64,000 bases of DNA from Tubulanus polymorphus (GCF_964204645.1 NC_134033.1:620001-684000), one strand, 5' to 3'; numbered from the stretch's first letter, positions 33,362 through 45,190 are shown. Notes: generated by a model from the sequence alone, not told the origin. Numbers and translations are program-made.

Positions 33362-35426
33362 ATGAAGTTAGCGTTGATATTGTTAGGATTGCTAGCAGTA
33401 GCGTACGCCCCCGCGCCACCGCGACACGAGGAAGTACCCGAACACGTGATCGATTCGATTAAAGAGGAAGTGATATCACCTCATCACGAGGAGGTGCACG
33501 AGGATAAACCGGAATACATTGAAGATCACGGTAAAGGTGACGACGATGTTGTCATTGTAGTCGAAGGAAAATGTAAGTCATTAGTATAAATGATGATGTT
33601 TTAATTATGTCAAACTTAAAATAATCAATTGTCTATGTTATGCGGTAGACTTCGCATTACTCGAAAATGGATTCTCTCCGGAGTTAGGATCGGTCGTTAA
33701 AGCGAGTGAAATGATGAATATATTTCATGCTTAAGGAATTCATATCTGATTGAAATTACAAGCATGCATTGAACACCAATGTATTGGGGTGGTTTGTGCA
33801 TTTTGAATGGTGTAAGTGCTAAGTTCTAATAGATAGCCTGATCTGGCTGGAGGATAGCTTACTCTGGGGATAGCTTACTCTGGGGATAGCTTACTCTGGG
33901 GATAGCTTACTCTGGGGATAGCCTGCTCTGTGGGATAGCCAACTCTGGGGAAGAGCCTAGTACTCTGGGGAAGAGCCTAGTACTCTGGGGAAGAGCCTAG
34001 TACTCTGGGGAGGAGCCTAGTACTCTGGGGAAGAGCCTAGTACTCTGGGGAAGAGCCTGCTCTGGGGGATACCTGCTCTGGGGGATACCTGCTCTGGGGG
34101 ATACCTGCTCTGGGGGATACCTGCTCTGGGGGATAGCCTAGTACTCTGGGGGATAGCCTACTCTAGGGGATAGTCTGGTCGAATTTTCACTGTAACCCCA
34201 TCTTGGTCAGGTACACAGCCTCTTAAAGACTTATTTGTAATTGCATATGAATTTCGTACTAGTGTCGGCCATTAACTCTGTCGTAGTAAAAACTACTTCG
34301 TTATTGCAAGATATGAGATAAATAGAATGTAATATTTTCTCTCGCTTCAGCCGGCGGCGGAGAAGAAGTCATAACCGTCATCGAAGAGCCACATTACAGC
34401 GAAGAGGAACTCGTGGTCGTCTATGAACCGCCAGAGGGTAAATCATCAGGACCTCCGGTATACGCCGATCTTTACGGAGATTACTACGATGACGATGGAG
34501 CTGATTGTGGATACAGCTATCCACATTACCACTTACCGCCTCAGCTTCCACCACCGCCTCCACCTAAACCTATCGTCTACGACTACCCGGCCTACAATGG
34601 TATGTGTGACTATGGAGATTATTACTATGACGATATTATCATTGTTGAGGAATTCGGACACGGTGAAGAGGTAAGATGGATGCATTATTTCAAAATCCAT
34701 TTAAAATTGGTCCTGGGAAATTGGTCCTGGACTCCAAAAAAAGATGGCTACATCTATGTTACCACTACATGACATCATTAATTGCTTTTCTGGATCTATA
34801 ATCTATAAAACCTTTTAATGCCCCAGACCTAAATTACCTTGGTATCTACTTTGTTGTAGTTTTCGCCACAATTTGACATATTCTGATTGTGAGCATATTT
34901 TGATGTTTTTAGGAGTAATTGAACTCCTTAGAGAGTAGTGACTACACTAGTCGGGTCTGATGACTGTAACCATAAAATTCCCGCATGCCATCATTAAATG
35001 CTTTCCATTTGAGCTGTAGACTTCTAAAAGGATTCTTCCAAAAATCGGCTGCCTCCGTCAAAATACTTCTATGAGGGAGGATGAGTGTGATCATTGGTCG
35101 ATGGCAATGATAATTCTATACACTGACATCAATTTACACTTTTCCAGGGTGTCGTCTACAAAGATGATATCGGCCGTTCCGATGACGGCATCAAGAAGGA
35201 CGAAGAACCAGTTGTCGACGAGGCTTTCGAGGAGAACGAATCGGTCGGAAATCCCAAACCGCACGACGAAGTAATCGAAGACGCCATTGCCGAGAACGAG
35301 GAAACGAAATCGTTCGAAAAGCCATTGATCGCCGAAGCTTTGGAAATCAACGAAGACAAAAAGTACCCGAAACATCCGCATGAGGTCGCTGAAGAGGTCG
35401 TCGACTATAACGAAAAAGGACATTAA
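33362..35426 (+). CDS. Acidic secreted protein neighbouring the array
   Basis: Three coding exons (33362-33572, 34351-34670, 35148-35426; phases 1 and 0) give 269 aa. MKLALILLGLLAVAYA is the signal peptide, with an acceptor (CTGCAG) 14 bases before the ATG, so the 5' UTR is split. The first coding exon is Glu/His-rich and ends GKGDDDVVIVVEGK. Exon 2 has EEELVVVYEPPEG, a YGDYYDDDGADCGYSYPHYH stretch, PPPPPP and GMCDYGDYYYDDIIIVEE. Exon 3 starts GVVYKDDIGRSDDG, a motif shared with the Tyr/Glu/Gly repeat gene and the long array members, and then has an acidic Glu/Asn/Lys tail ending DYNEKGH. It has just two cysteines. It is the only plus-strand member of the cluster. I do not recognise the family. 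Confidence 0.75.
33850..34170. repeat. Composite minisatellite in intron 1 of the acidic secreted gene
   Basis: Three successive unit types share CTCTGGGG: GATAGCTTACTCTGGG (about 4 units), GAAGAGCCTAGTACTCTGGG (about 6) and GATACCTGCTCTGGGG (about 5), then mixed forms. The order suggests stepwise replacement of one unit type by another. Confidence 0.9.
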
Positions 35427-35990
35427 ACAAATGGCAAGAATCATTTATAAATCATCCAGAAAATATGGTAGCCTGCTCAAATTCCCCTTTGGCATCTGGC
35501 ATTAAGTTTTGCAAGTTGCTTTTCAATCCTCAACTCCAAATCCTACAGTTTTGGGTTTATCATTTTTCAGAGGATCTTAAATCTATGTTTTAAAGCATCA
35601 CTTCACACTTTACTCGGATATTTACATTAGAAATGTTCGACGTGTAAATGAAATGTTTGTTGATTCTATTTCCAGTGCTGCAACGGTTGCTTCCAAAGAC
35701 GCAAAAAATCGGACAACGTCCTAAACGACGATTTGTACTCGAAGAAGTCTCTTGTAAATTGTTATTAGAAATAGAAATGAAAAAATCGGAAATATTTTTA
35801 GTTTTCTTTCATATTGTTTTAGAACATCCTATAACGTCCTTGTTATGATTAACTGTCCTGGTGGGCCTCACTTAGAGCTTCTGTTGTGACGTTTTGCTGT
35901 TCACATATGATAAGAAAAGCATAAAAAATTAATTTTAAGCAATGATCGAACATTATTTTATTCCACATGAAAGGATGACACGCGATTCAT
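35427..35990. other. Gap with a possible orphan terminal exon
   Basis: A clean acceptor (TCTATTTCCAG) at 35675 is followed by an open stretch 35676-35768 encoding CCNGCFQRRKKSDNVLNDDL and ten more residues to a TAG. It could be an alternative last exon of the acidic secreted gene upstream, but that gene's third exon already ends in a stop. An exact copy of this stretch lies at 40091-40183. Confidence 0.4.
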
Positions 35991-36481
35991 CTAAAGAGCA
36001 GGAGTAGCAGCCTCCTTTTGGTAAGCCTCATCATCAGCTGGTCCATATTGGTCTGTAACGAAGATCGTATCACCGTTTGCCAGATCAATGACATCAGAAT
36101 TTCCCTTACGATAACGATCAACGATTTTCTCGCCTTCTAAATCAGCTTCTAAAGTGCCTGGTTTTGGTCGTCCGTAACTTAGTCTTCTGCGGGGTGGAGA
36201 CGGATTAGTTTGTATAAACCACCAGCCCAGAATCCATAATCCCCGTAGTACCTTCCTCCATAACCTTCGTGACTTCTTACTCCTAAACCTCCACTTCCTC
36301 CATATCCTCCCATATCATATCCTTCTCCATGACCTCCATAATGCATAGCTTGAACTAAGGAATATCAAATGAATTCTTTCATCGCCTAGTTTTAACAGTG
36401 TTATCGTTGATGAAATGATTTCTGTGTAGACCTACCGAAGGCGACACTGGTCAAAGCAATCACTACCAATAATGTATTCAT
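35991..36481 (-). pseudogene. Array copy A, frameshifted
   Basis: The signal-peptide exon 36436-36481 encodes MNTLLVVIALTSVAFG and the second exon runs 36354-35991. The N-terminal part (AMHYGGHGEGYDMGGYGGSG and on to YYGDYGFWAGGLYK) is in one frame, which stops at 36190-36185 region after HPAED. The conserved core (RRRLSYGRPKPGTLEADLEG and on to DTIFVTDQYGPADD) follows in another frame, ending in EAYQKEAATPAL and a TAG. Compared with copy C, one base is missing between about 36185 and 36220. Its TATA position is also damaged. Either this copy is dying or the assembly has a base error; the degraded promoter favours the first. Confidence 0.7.
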
Positions 36482-36612
36482 AACTTCTTTTGTCGTCAGT
36501 TTGTCTTCCTACAACTACAACAAACAAGAGCAAATAGTTAAACACTATTATGAAAGAAAACATAAATACAACTGAATTTTGTAAACAATGCAAAGAAAAA
36601 TGTTGAACTTAC

Positions 36613-36712
36613 TTTCAATTAGGATATTTCAATCTATCCCTGGTTCTACCCTAAGCTTTCAAACTTAGCTGTATGAACTGTTTGCCATATCGTCCAGAGG
36701 AGTTTAGATAGT
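36613..36712 (-). promoter_or_regulatory. Leader exon and decayed TATA of copy A
   Basis: The usual TATATAAA is replaced by TATCTAAAC. The leader donor is AAA then GTAAGT instead of AAG then GTGAGT, and hairpin 2 of the leader has a terminal C-to-T change that keeps only a G-U pair. Confidence 0.6.
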
Positions 36713-38209
36713 TATCGTATCATTCTTAAATCTTACATAACGTGTCAGTTTTCGTCGGCAACCTGTCAACTCTTAATTTAGTTCGATGGTTGTTTATTCC
36801 GAGGAGTGCGACGGAAAAACCTTAATGAATATTTTCACAGGATATATTTGAACCAGTTGTTCACGTGGTACAGATGTTAAATCTAGTTGAATCAAAAATT
36901 TTAAAACCTTTTTTTTATCGGATAGAGCTAAGAATATAGAGCACATAGCCAGTAAACTAGGGTATTTTTTAACATGTCTTCAGAACCACTTGTCCTCTAT
37001 TGAGATTCCTCAGAATGAAACAAAATAATATAGGCATAAATGGACATTTGTTGTATCCACAGAAAGCATATCGACGTTCCTTCGATTGAAACTGTACGTT
37101 ATTTTTCAAACCGGGCTCGTATAGGCCTATAGGGAGAGGTTCTGGGTGTTCAAATGACACTCTTCCAGCTCAGCCACCAAGATGCCGGCCTTAAAGAAAT
37201 TCTTGCATCGATCTTCAAGGGATTCGCTCATTGGTGAAACATTTGTGTTAGTTGTCGTTCAAAATGTCTTTGAAACTGACTTCATTCCAAGCCATTGCGC
37301 CGTAAAATGATAATTCAGTAATTTAATTTAGTAATTTAATTCTTTAATGACCGATAAACGGTAAGTGAATGGGTAATGATATCAATATAATGGAATGCGC
37401 CGTTGAAAATTGTATCACAGTGAAATCCCAGGGGAGAACTCGATCCCAGGACCTCCGATCTACACACCCTTCGGCGTTTGCGCCTGATATAAAGTCCACT
37501 TTCGTAAATCAAACCACCACAATGACGGACCTGCATCTTTCAATGTTGTTCTGAGCTACTTCTAAATCCCCACGAATTGACGCGAATTGAAACGGTAATT
37601 TCCCAAATGTACAGAAAAAAATCCTCGTCATTTTTGGCCGCTATATTCAGTATTCGGAATACCAACATAAAAATAGCATATGAAGCCTTCATATCCAAAT
37701 ATGTTTCGCTTTCCATCTTTTTATAGTCATCGTGTATGTATTAGATTAGTCAGTTTCTGTCGGCCACTTTTCAACCATTATTTCATAGTTCAATGGTTTC
37801 AGAGTTCAATCGAAATGCTAGTTCATGTGTAACGCGAGTCCTATTCTGTTGAGGTCTCTGTGCAAATTTTTATTAGAAAGAAGAAATGAAAAAATTGGAA
37901 ATTACTTTGTTTTTTGTATTGTTTTCTTTTTTAATCCCTAAGATGTCCTTGTTATGGTAAATTGGCTTCTTAGGCGTCACTTTGAACTTCTATTGTCACG
38001 TTCTATTATTCACATATAATAAGAAAACTAAAACAAGATATTCCATGTAAAACGTAAAATGAAATAAACCGTGTAAGCTTTTATTGATCATTAAAATGAT
38101 CGAGCAACTTTTATTCTACATGAAGGAGGAAACACGATTCATACAAGAATTACTCATTACCTATTATGAACCTTATTTTCCACCACCGAATCCAACATAA
38201 GCCGCATCA
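36713..38209. other. Array gap between copies A and B
   Basis: It holds degraded promoter-flank copies (the GAAAGCATATCGACGTTCCT block at 37065, also near 39305), and at 37400-37480 on the minus strand a tRNA-derived SINE-like piece (CGGAGGTCCTGGGATCGAGT). No gene is supported. Confidence 0.4.
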
Positions 38210-38641
38210 TCAGCTGGTCCATATTGGTCGGTAACGATGGTCATCGTTTGCCAGATCAATGACATCGGAATTTCCCTTACGATAACGATCAACGATTTTC
38301 TCGCCTTCCAAATCAGCTTCTAAAGTGCCCGGTTTTGGTTTTGGTCGTCCGTAATTTGGTCGTCTGCGTGGAAGGCGACGAACTCCAAGGTATCTTCCTA
38401 TATAACCTCCGTGACCTCTTCCTCTATATCCTCTACCTCCAACATAACGTCCACTATAACCTCCCAAATTATATCCTCCTGCATGAATTCCTGGTCCATT
38501 TTCATAATTCTGTGCTTGAACTTAAATATAAGAATATTTCAATGAAATTCCATGAACTTGTTTTAACAATGATTATGATTTCTGTGAAGACTTACCGAAG
38601 GCGACACCGGCCAACACAACCACTACCAATATTATATTCAT
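38210..38641 (-). pseudogene. Array copy B, C-terminal frameshift
   Basis: Signal exon 38596-38641 (MNIILVVVVLAGVAFG) and exon 38210-38520, 118 aa as read. The N-terminus and core up to NSDVIDLAN are normal, but a 5-bp deletion near 38238 (AACGATGGTCATCG where others have AACGATGATCGTATCACCG) shifts the frame to DDHRYRPIWTS and a stop. The normal ending (AYVGFGGGK then stop) still lies intact just downstream at 38170-38205. The TATA box (TTTATAAA near 38861) and leader look functional, so a shortened protein may still be made. Confidence 0.7.
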
Positions 38642-38770
38642 AGCTTCTTTAATCGTCAGTTTGTCTATAAAAACAGCAGGAGCAAATGGCATTATAGAAC
38701 TTTTCGCGGTAGAAAACCTTTATAAAACCGAACATTATAAAACAATGAAAAGAATCGATGTTGAACTCAC

Positions 38771-38869
38771 CTTCAAATGGGATATTTCAATCTATCCCTG
38801 GTTCTACCCTAAGCTTTCACACTTAGCTGTATGAACTGTTTGTCACACTGTCCAGGGCGGTTTATAAAG
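38771..38869 (-). promoter_or_regulatory. TATA box and leader exon of copy B
   Basis: TTTATAAAG TATA variant. Leader hairpin 1 has an A-to-G change in the upper stem (CTAAGTGTGAAAGCTTAG), leaving a 6-bp stem. Confidence 0.65.
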
Positions 38870-39467
38870 TCAACGTATGGATCTTAAATCTTACATAACG
38901 AGTCAGTTTTCGTCGGCAACTTGTCAACTCTTAATTTAGTTCGATGGTTTTTTATTCCGAGGACTGCGAAGGGAATTCCGAAGTCTCTATAGATTTCTCG
39001 ATAAAACCGACAAAAACAGGCGTCACATATAAACCATCAGTTGTTCACGTGTTACAGGGATGTCTTATCCAGTTGAATTTAAAAAGGGTTTTGTGGATAG
39101 AATTTGAGATTCATACAGCCAGTAAACAAACAGAATTTCTAACATGTTTTCAGAATCACATAACTACTTTCGCAATTACTAAATTTGTATGTTCATGTTT
39201 CATATCGTATTCGTTTACTATATTTTTTTAAGATTGCAAAATAAAATACAAAAATAAGACCAAAATATAGGTTTGTATTAAATGGACATAAGATGTGTCC
39301 ACAGAAAGCATATCGACGTTCCTTCGATTGAAACTGTTATTTTTTCTCATGTATCAGGCTGTTATTTAGGGGGTAGATTCTCGGATTCAAACGACCTTTC
39401 CTCTGTCCATCGAGGAAGGTCCATCTAGATCCCGCCGGCCTTAAGAAACTCCTTGCATCGATTTTTA

Positions 39468-39701
39468 AAGAAGGACGAAGAACCAGTTGTCGACGAGGCT
39501 TTCGAGGAGAACGAATAGGTCGGAAACCCAAAACCGCACGACGAAGTCATCGAAGACGCCATTGCCGAGAACGAGGAAACGAAATCGTTCGAAAAGCCAT
39601 TGATCGCCGAAGCTTTGGAAATCAACGAAGACAAAAAGTACCCGAAACATCCACATGAGGTCGCTGAAGAGGTCGTCGACTATAACGAGAAAGGACATTA
39701 A
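39468..39701 (+). pseudogene. Duplicated last exon of the acidic secreted gene, with a nonsense change
   Basis: This is a close copy of 35192-35426 (KKDEEPVVDEAFEENE through DYNEKGH). The codon after FEENE is TAG here and TCG in the parent. No upstream exons of that gene accompany it. The downstream orphan stretch was copied too (40091-40183), so one block of about 0.6-0.8 kb was transferred into the array between copies B and C. Confidence 0.85.
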
Positions 39702-40392
39702 ACAAATGGCAAGAATCATATCATTTATAAAACATGCATTCATGTTACACAAATTTCTTTTATGGCATCAGATTTTGCAAGTTGCTGTTCAATTAATGTT
39801 CAACTCCAATTCAAAAGTCTACAAGGACATTAAACAAATGGCAAGAATCATATTATCTATAAATCATCCAAAATTATGGTAGCCTGCACAAATTTACCTT
39901 TGGCATCTGGCATCAACTTTTACTTTTCAATCTTCAACTACAAATTCAAACGTTGACCTACAGTTTCAGGACTTACATTTTCCAAAAGATCTTATATCTT
40001 CTAATTAAAGCATTACTTCACACTTTACTCGGATATTTACATTAGAAATGTTCGACGTGTAAATAAAATGTTTGTTGATTCTATTTCCAGTGCTGCAACG
40101 GTTGCTTCCAAAGACGCAAAAAATCGGACAACGTCCTAAACGACGATTTGTACTCGAAGAAGTCTCTTGTAAATTGTTATTAGAAATAGAAATGAAAAAA
40201 TCGGAAAATAGTTTCAGTTTTCGTTTATATTGTTTTCTTGTAAACATAACAGTGGTATGTTAACTTCTGTTGTTGTGATGCTTTGTTTTCAACAAAGTTC
40301 AAAACAGTAAAATGAAAACATTCCATGAAAGCTTTCATTGATCATCAAAATGATCGAGCAACTTTATTTCACACGAAAGAAGGACACACAAT

Positions 40393-40920
40393 TCAAGCAC
40401 TAATAATCCCATTACCACCGTCCATATCTACTGGGGGTACATAAGCCGTATCATCAGCTGGTCCATATTGGTCTGTAACGATGATCGTATCACCGTTTGC
40501 CAGATCGATGACATCAGAATTTCCCTTACGATAACGATCAACGATTTTCTCGCCTTCCAAATCAGCTTCTAAAGTGCCCGGTTTTGGTCGTCCGTAATTT
40601 GGTCGTCTGCGTGGACGACGACGAACTGGTCTGTATCCACCACCAGCACTTACTCCATAACCTCCATGGTATCTTCCTATATAACCTCCGTGACCTCTTC
40701 CTCTATATCCTCCACCTCCAACATAACGTCCACTATAACCTCCCAAATTATATCCTCCTGCATGAATTCCTGGTCCATTTTCATAATTATGTGCTTGACC
40801 TTAAATATAAGAATATTTCAAAGAAATTCCATGAACTTGTTTTAACAATGATTATGATTTCTGTGGAGACTTACCGAAGGCGACACCGGCCAACGCAACC
40901 ACTACCAATATTATATTCAT
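40393..40920 (-). CDS. Array copy C, Gly/Tyr-Arg-acidic secreted protein
   Basis: Exons 40875-40920 and 40393-40799 give 150 aa. MNIILVVVALAGVAFG is the signal peptide, with the intron in phase 1 on the final Gly. The mature protein starts QAHNYENGPGIHAGGYNLGG, continues with GYRGRGHGGYIGRYHGGYG, then VSAGGGYRPVRRRPRRRPNY, then the core LEADLEGEKIVDRYRKGN, SDVIDLANGDTIIVTD, QYGPADD, and a private tail TAYVPPVDMDGGNGIISA. No cysteine. A strongly basic middle precedes an acidic end. AATAAA lies at about 40363-40368 on this strand. I recognise no database family; an extracellular structural role is inferred from composition and secretion. Confidence 0.8.
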
Positions 40921-41049
40921 AGCTTCTTTAATCGTCAGTTTGTCTATAAAAACCGAAGAGGCAAATCATATGATAAAACCTTTCGCGGTAGAAAACCTTT
41001 ATAAAACTGAACATTATAAAACAATGAAAAGAATCGATGTTGAACTCAC

Positions 41050-41149
41050 CTTCAAATGGGATATTTCAATCTATCCCTGGTTTTACCCTAAGCTTTCAAA
41101 CTTAGCTGTATGAACTGTTTGGCACATTGTCCAGAGAGGTTTATATAGT
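41050..41149 (-). promoter_or_regulatory. TATA box and leader exon of copy C
   Basis: TATATAAACC near 41139-41148. The leader holds CTAAGTTTGAAAGCTTAG (41088-41105) and GGGATAGATTGAAATATCCC before the GTGAGT donor. The donor-to-TATA distance of about 90-100 bp is the same in all twelve copies. Confidence 0.8.
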
Positions 41150-41784
41150 AAATATACACATCTTAAATCTTACATAACGTGTCAGTTTTCGTCGGCAACT
41201 TGTCAACTCTTAATTTAGTTCGATGGTTTTTTATTCCGAGGACTGCGAAGAGAATTCCGAAGTCTCTATAGATTTCTCTGTTAGCTTTAACTTGTCTTAA
41301 AAATTTGATAAATTGCCGAGAAACGTGAGTCTGACGTGACACATCTTCTGAATACATTCAAGATTTGTTCGGGCACTACGAATGTATATAAAATCGTTAT
41401 CTTTATTCCAAAGAGAAGAAAAGATACGAAACCGTCCTAGCAACGACACAAACACTGTAAAATAGTTATCAGAAAATAGAAATAAGAAGATTGGCAATGA
41501 GTTATAGCCTCCTTTTCTTTATATCGTGTACGTAGACGTAGATCATTTCCCGACTATAACCAGTTCTACGTTTGTGTCACGAAGAACTTTTGTTTTCACG
41601 TTTTGAATAAATAATGCAATATCCTTTTGACACACTAGAATAGATAATAGAAAGTTGGCACAAACGAATCATAATCAGTGATTATTACTTGATTTATTCT
41701 ATTTCACACGAAAGGAAGACACAAGATTTATATTATGCAATTTGAGATTTCCATTTGCTACATTTTTTTTTCTTTCTATCAATT

Positions 41785-42252
41785 TTATTTCCGCCCAAAG
41801 CCGTAAGCCGCGTCATCAGCTGGTCCATATTGGTCAGTAACGATGATCGTATCACCGTTTGCCAGATCGATGACATCAGAATTTCCCTTACGATAACGAT
41901 CAACGATTTTCTCGCCTTCCAAATCAGCTTCTAAAGTGCCCGGTTTTGGTTTTGGTCGTCCGTAATTTGGTCGTCTGCGTGGAAGGCGACGAACTCCATG
42001 GTATCTTCCTATATAACCTCCGTGACCTGTTCCTCTATATCCTCTACCTCCAACATAACGTCCACTATAACCTCCCAAATTATATCCTCCTGCATGAATT
42101 CCTGGTCCAGTTTCATAATTCTGTGCTTGAACTTAAATATAAGAATATTTCAATGAAATTCCATGAACTAGTTTTAACAATGATTATGATTTCTGTGGAG
42201 ACTTACCGAAGGCGACACCGGCCAACGCAACCACTACCAATATTATATTCAT
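41785..42252 (-). CDS. Array copy D, short form
   Basis: Exons 42207-42252 and 41785-42131, 130 aa. It lacks the VSAGGGYRP segment, so GYIGRYHG joins directly to VRRLPRRRPNYGRPKPKPG. The core is identical to copy C and the tail is DDAAYGFGRK. Compared with copy G, the two coding exons appear the same at protein level, apart from one signal-peptide residue. Confidence 0.8.
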
Positions 42253-42381
42253 AGCTTCTTTAATCGTCAGTTTGTCTATAAAAACAGCAGGAGCAAATCA
42301 TATGATAAAACCTTTCGCAGTAGAAAACCTTTATAAAACTGAACATTATAAAACAATGAAAAGAATCGATGTTGAACTCAC

Positions 42382-42481
42382 CTTCAAATGGGATATTTCA
42401 ATCTATCCCTGGTTTTACCCTAAGCTTTCAAACTTAGCTGTATGAACTGTTTGGCACATTGTCCAGAGAGGTTTATATAGT
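42382..42481 (-). promoter_or_regulatory. TATA box and leader exon of copy D
   Basis: Sequence indistinguishable from that of copy C in the TATA and both hairpins. Confidence 0.8.
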
Positions 42482-43116
42482 AAATATACACATCTTAAAT
42501 CTTACATAACGAGTCAGTTTTCGTCGGCAACTTGTCAACTCTTAATTTAGTTCGATGGTTTTTTATTCCGAGGACTGCGAAGAGAATTCCGAAGTCTCTA
42601 TAGATTTCTCTGTTAGCTTTAACTTGTCTTAAAAATTTGATAAATTGCCGAGAAACGTGAGTCTGACGTGACACATCTTCTGAATACATTCAAGATTTGC
42701 TCGGGCACTACGAATGTATATAAAATCGTTATCTTTATTCCAAAGAGAAGAAAAGATGCGAAACCGTCCTAGCAACGACACAAACACTGTAAAATAGTTA
42801 TCAGAAAATAGAAATAAGAAGATTGGCAATGAGTTATAGCCTCCTTTTCTTTATATCGTGTACGTAGACGTAGATCATTTCCCGACTATAACCAGTTCTA
42901 CGTTTGTGTCACGAAGAACTTTTGTTTTCACGTTTTGAATAAATAATGCAATATCCTTTTGACACACTAGAATAGATAATAGAAAGTTGGCACAAACGAA
43001 TCATAATCAGTGATTATTACTTGATTTATTCTATTTCACACGAAAGGAAGACACAAGATTTATATTATGCAATTTGAGATTTCCATTTGCTACATTTTTT
43101 TTTCTTTCCATCAATT

Positions 43117-43620
43117 TTATTTCCGCCCAAAGCCGTAAGCCGCGTCATCAGCTGGTCCATATTGATCAGTAACGATGATCGTATCACCGTTTGCCAGATC
43201 GATGACATCAGAATTTCCCTTACGATAACGATCAACGATTTTCTCGCCTACCAAATCAGCTTCTAAAGTGCCCGGTTTTGGTTTTGGTCGTCCGTAATTT
43301 GGTCGTCTGCGTGGAAGGCGACGAACTGGTCTGTATCCACCACCAGCACTTACTCCATAACCTCCATGGTATCTTCCTCTATAAACTCCGTGACCTGTTC
43401 CTCTATATCCTCCACCTCCAACATAACGTCCACTATAACCTCCCAAATTATATCCTCCTGCATGAATTCCTGGTCCATTTTCATAATTATGTGCTTGACC
43501 TTAAATATAAGAATATTTCAAAGAAATTCCATGAACTTGTTTTAACAATGATTATGATTTCTGTGGAGACTTACCGAAGGCGACACCGGCCAACGCAACC
43601 ACTACCAATATTATATTCAT
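43117..43620 (-). CDS. Array copy E, full-length short form
   Basis: Exons 43575-43620 and 43117-43499, 142 aa. It keeps VSAGGGYRPVRRLPRRRPNY like copy C, but has the AAYGFGRK tail of copies D, F and G: a chimera of the two types. Private changes are GTGHGVYRGRYHGGYG and ADLVGEKI (Val for Glu in the core). Confidence 0.8.
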
Positions 43621-43749
43621 AGCTTCTTTAATCGTCAGTTTGTCTATAAAAACAGCAGGAGCAAATCATATGATAAAACCTTTCGCAGTAGAAAACCTTT
43701 ATAAAACTGAACATTATAAAACAATGAAAAGAATCGATGTTGAACTCAC

Positions 43750-43849
43750 CTTCAAATGGGATATTTCAATCTATCCCTGGTTTTACCCTAAGCTTTCAAA
43801 CTTAGCTGTATGAACTGTTTGGCACATTGTCCAGAGAGGTTTATATAGT
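43750..43849 (-). promoter_or_regulatory. TATA box and leader exon of copy E
   Basis: Identical in the visible motifs to copies C and D. Confidence 0.8.
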
Positions 43850-44484
43850 AAATATACACATCTTAAATCTTACATAACGAGTCAGTTTTCGTCGGCAACT
43901 TGTCAACTCTTAATTTAGTTCGATGGTTTTTTATTCCGAGGACTGCGAAGAGAATTCCGAAGTCTCTATAGATTTCTCTGTTAGCTTTAACTTGTCTTAA
44001 AAATTTGATAAATTGCCGAGAAACGTGAGTCTGACGTGACACATCTTCTGAATACATTCAAGATTTGCTCGGGCACTACGAATGTATATAAAATCGTTAT
44101 CTTTATTCCAAAGAGAAGAAAAGATGCGAAACCGTCCTAGCAACGACACAAACACTGTAAAATAGTTATCAGAAAATAGAAATAAGAAGATTGGCAATGA
44201 ATTATAGCCTCCTTTTCTTTATATCGTGTACGTAGACGTAGATCATTTCCCGACTATAACCAGTTCTACGTTTGTGTCACGAAGAACTTTTGTTTTCACG
44301 TTTTGAATAAATAATGCAATATCCTTTTGACACACCAGAATAGATAATAGAAAGTTGGCACAAACGAATCATAATCAGTGATTATTACTTGATTTATTCT
44401 ATTTCACACGAAAGGAAGACACAAGATTTATATTATGCAATTTGAGATTTCCATTTGCTACATTTTTTTTTCTTTCCATCAATT

Positions 44485-44961
44485 TTATTTCCGCCCAAAG
44501 CCGTAAGCCGCGTCATCAGCTGGTCCATATTGATCAGTAACGATGATCGTATCACCGTTTGCCAGATCGATGACATCAGAATTTCCCTTACGATAACGAT
44601 CAACGATTTTCTCGCCTTCCAAATCAGCTTCTAAAGTGCCCGGTTTTGGTTTTGGTCGTCCGTAATTTGGTCGTCTGCGTGGATGACGACGAACTCCATA
44701 ACCTCCATGGTATCTTCCTATATAACCTCCGTGACCTCTTCCTCTATATCCTCCACCTCCAACATAACGTCCACTATAACCTCCCAAATTATATCCTCCT
44801 GCATGAATTCCTGGTCCAGTTTCATAATTCTGTGCTTGAACTTAAATATAAGAATATTTCAATGAAATTCCATGAACTTGTTTTAACAGTGATTATGATT
44901 TCTGTGGAGACTTACCGAAGGCGACACTGGCCAACGCAACCACTACCAATATTATATTCAT
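44485..44961 (-). CDS. Array copy F, short form
   Basis: Exons 44916-44961 and 44485-44840, 133 aa. Signal peptide MNIILVVVALASVAFG. Keeps YHGGYG but lacks VSAGGGYRP, reading GYGVRRHPRRRPNYGRPKPK. Tail DDAAYGFGRK. The intermediate deletion size shows that the segment between YHG and VRR is lost by in-frame slippage of different lengths. Confidence 0.8.
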
Positions 44962-45090
44962 AGCTTCTTTAATCGTCAGTTTGTCTATAAAAACCAAAGG
45001 AGCAAATCATATGATAAAACCTTTCGCGGTAGAAAACCTTTATAAAACTGAACATTATAAAACAATGAAAAGAATCGATGTTGAACTCAC

Positions 45091-45190
45091 CTTCAGTTGG
45101 GATATTTCAATCTATCCCTGGTTTTACCCTAAGCTTTCAAACTTAGCTGTATGAACTGTTTGGCACATTGTCCAGAGAGGTTTATATAGT
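45091..45190 (-). promoter_or_regulatory. TATA box and leader exon of copy F
   Basis: Leader ends CAACTGAAG before the donor where C-E have CATTTGAAG; hairpins unchanged. Confidence 0.75.
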
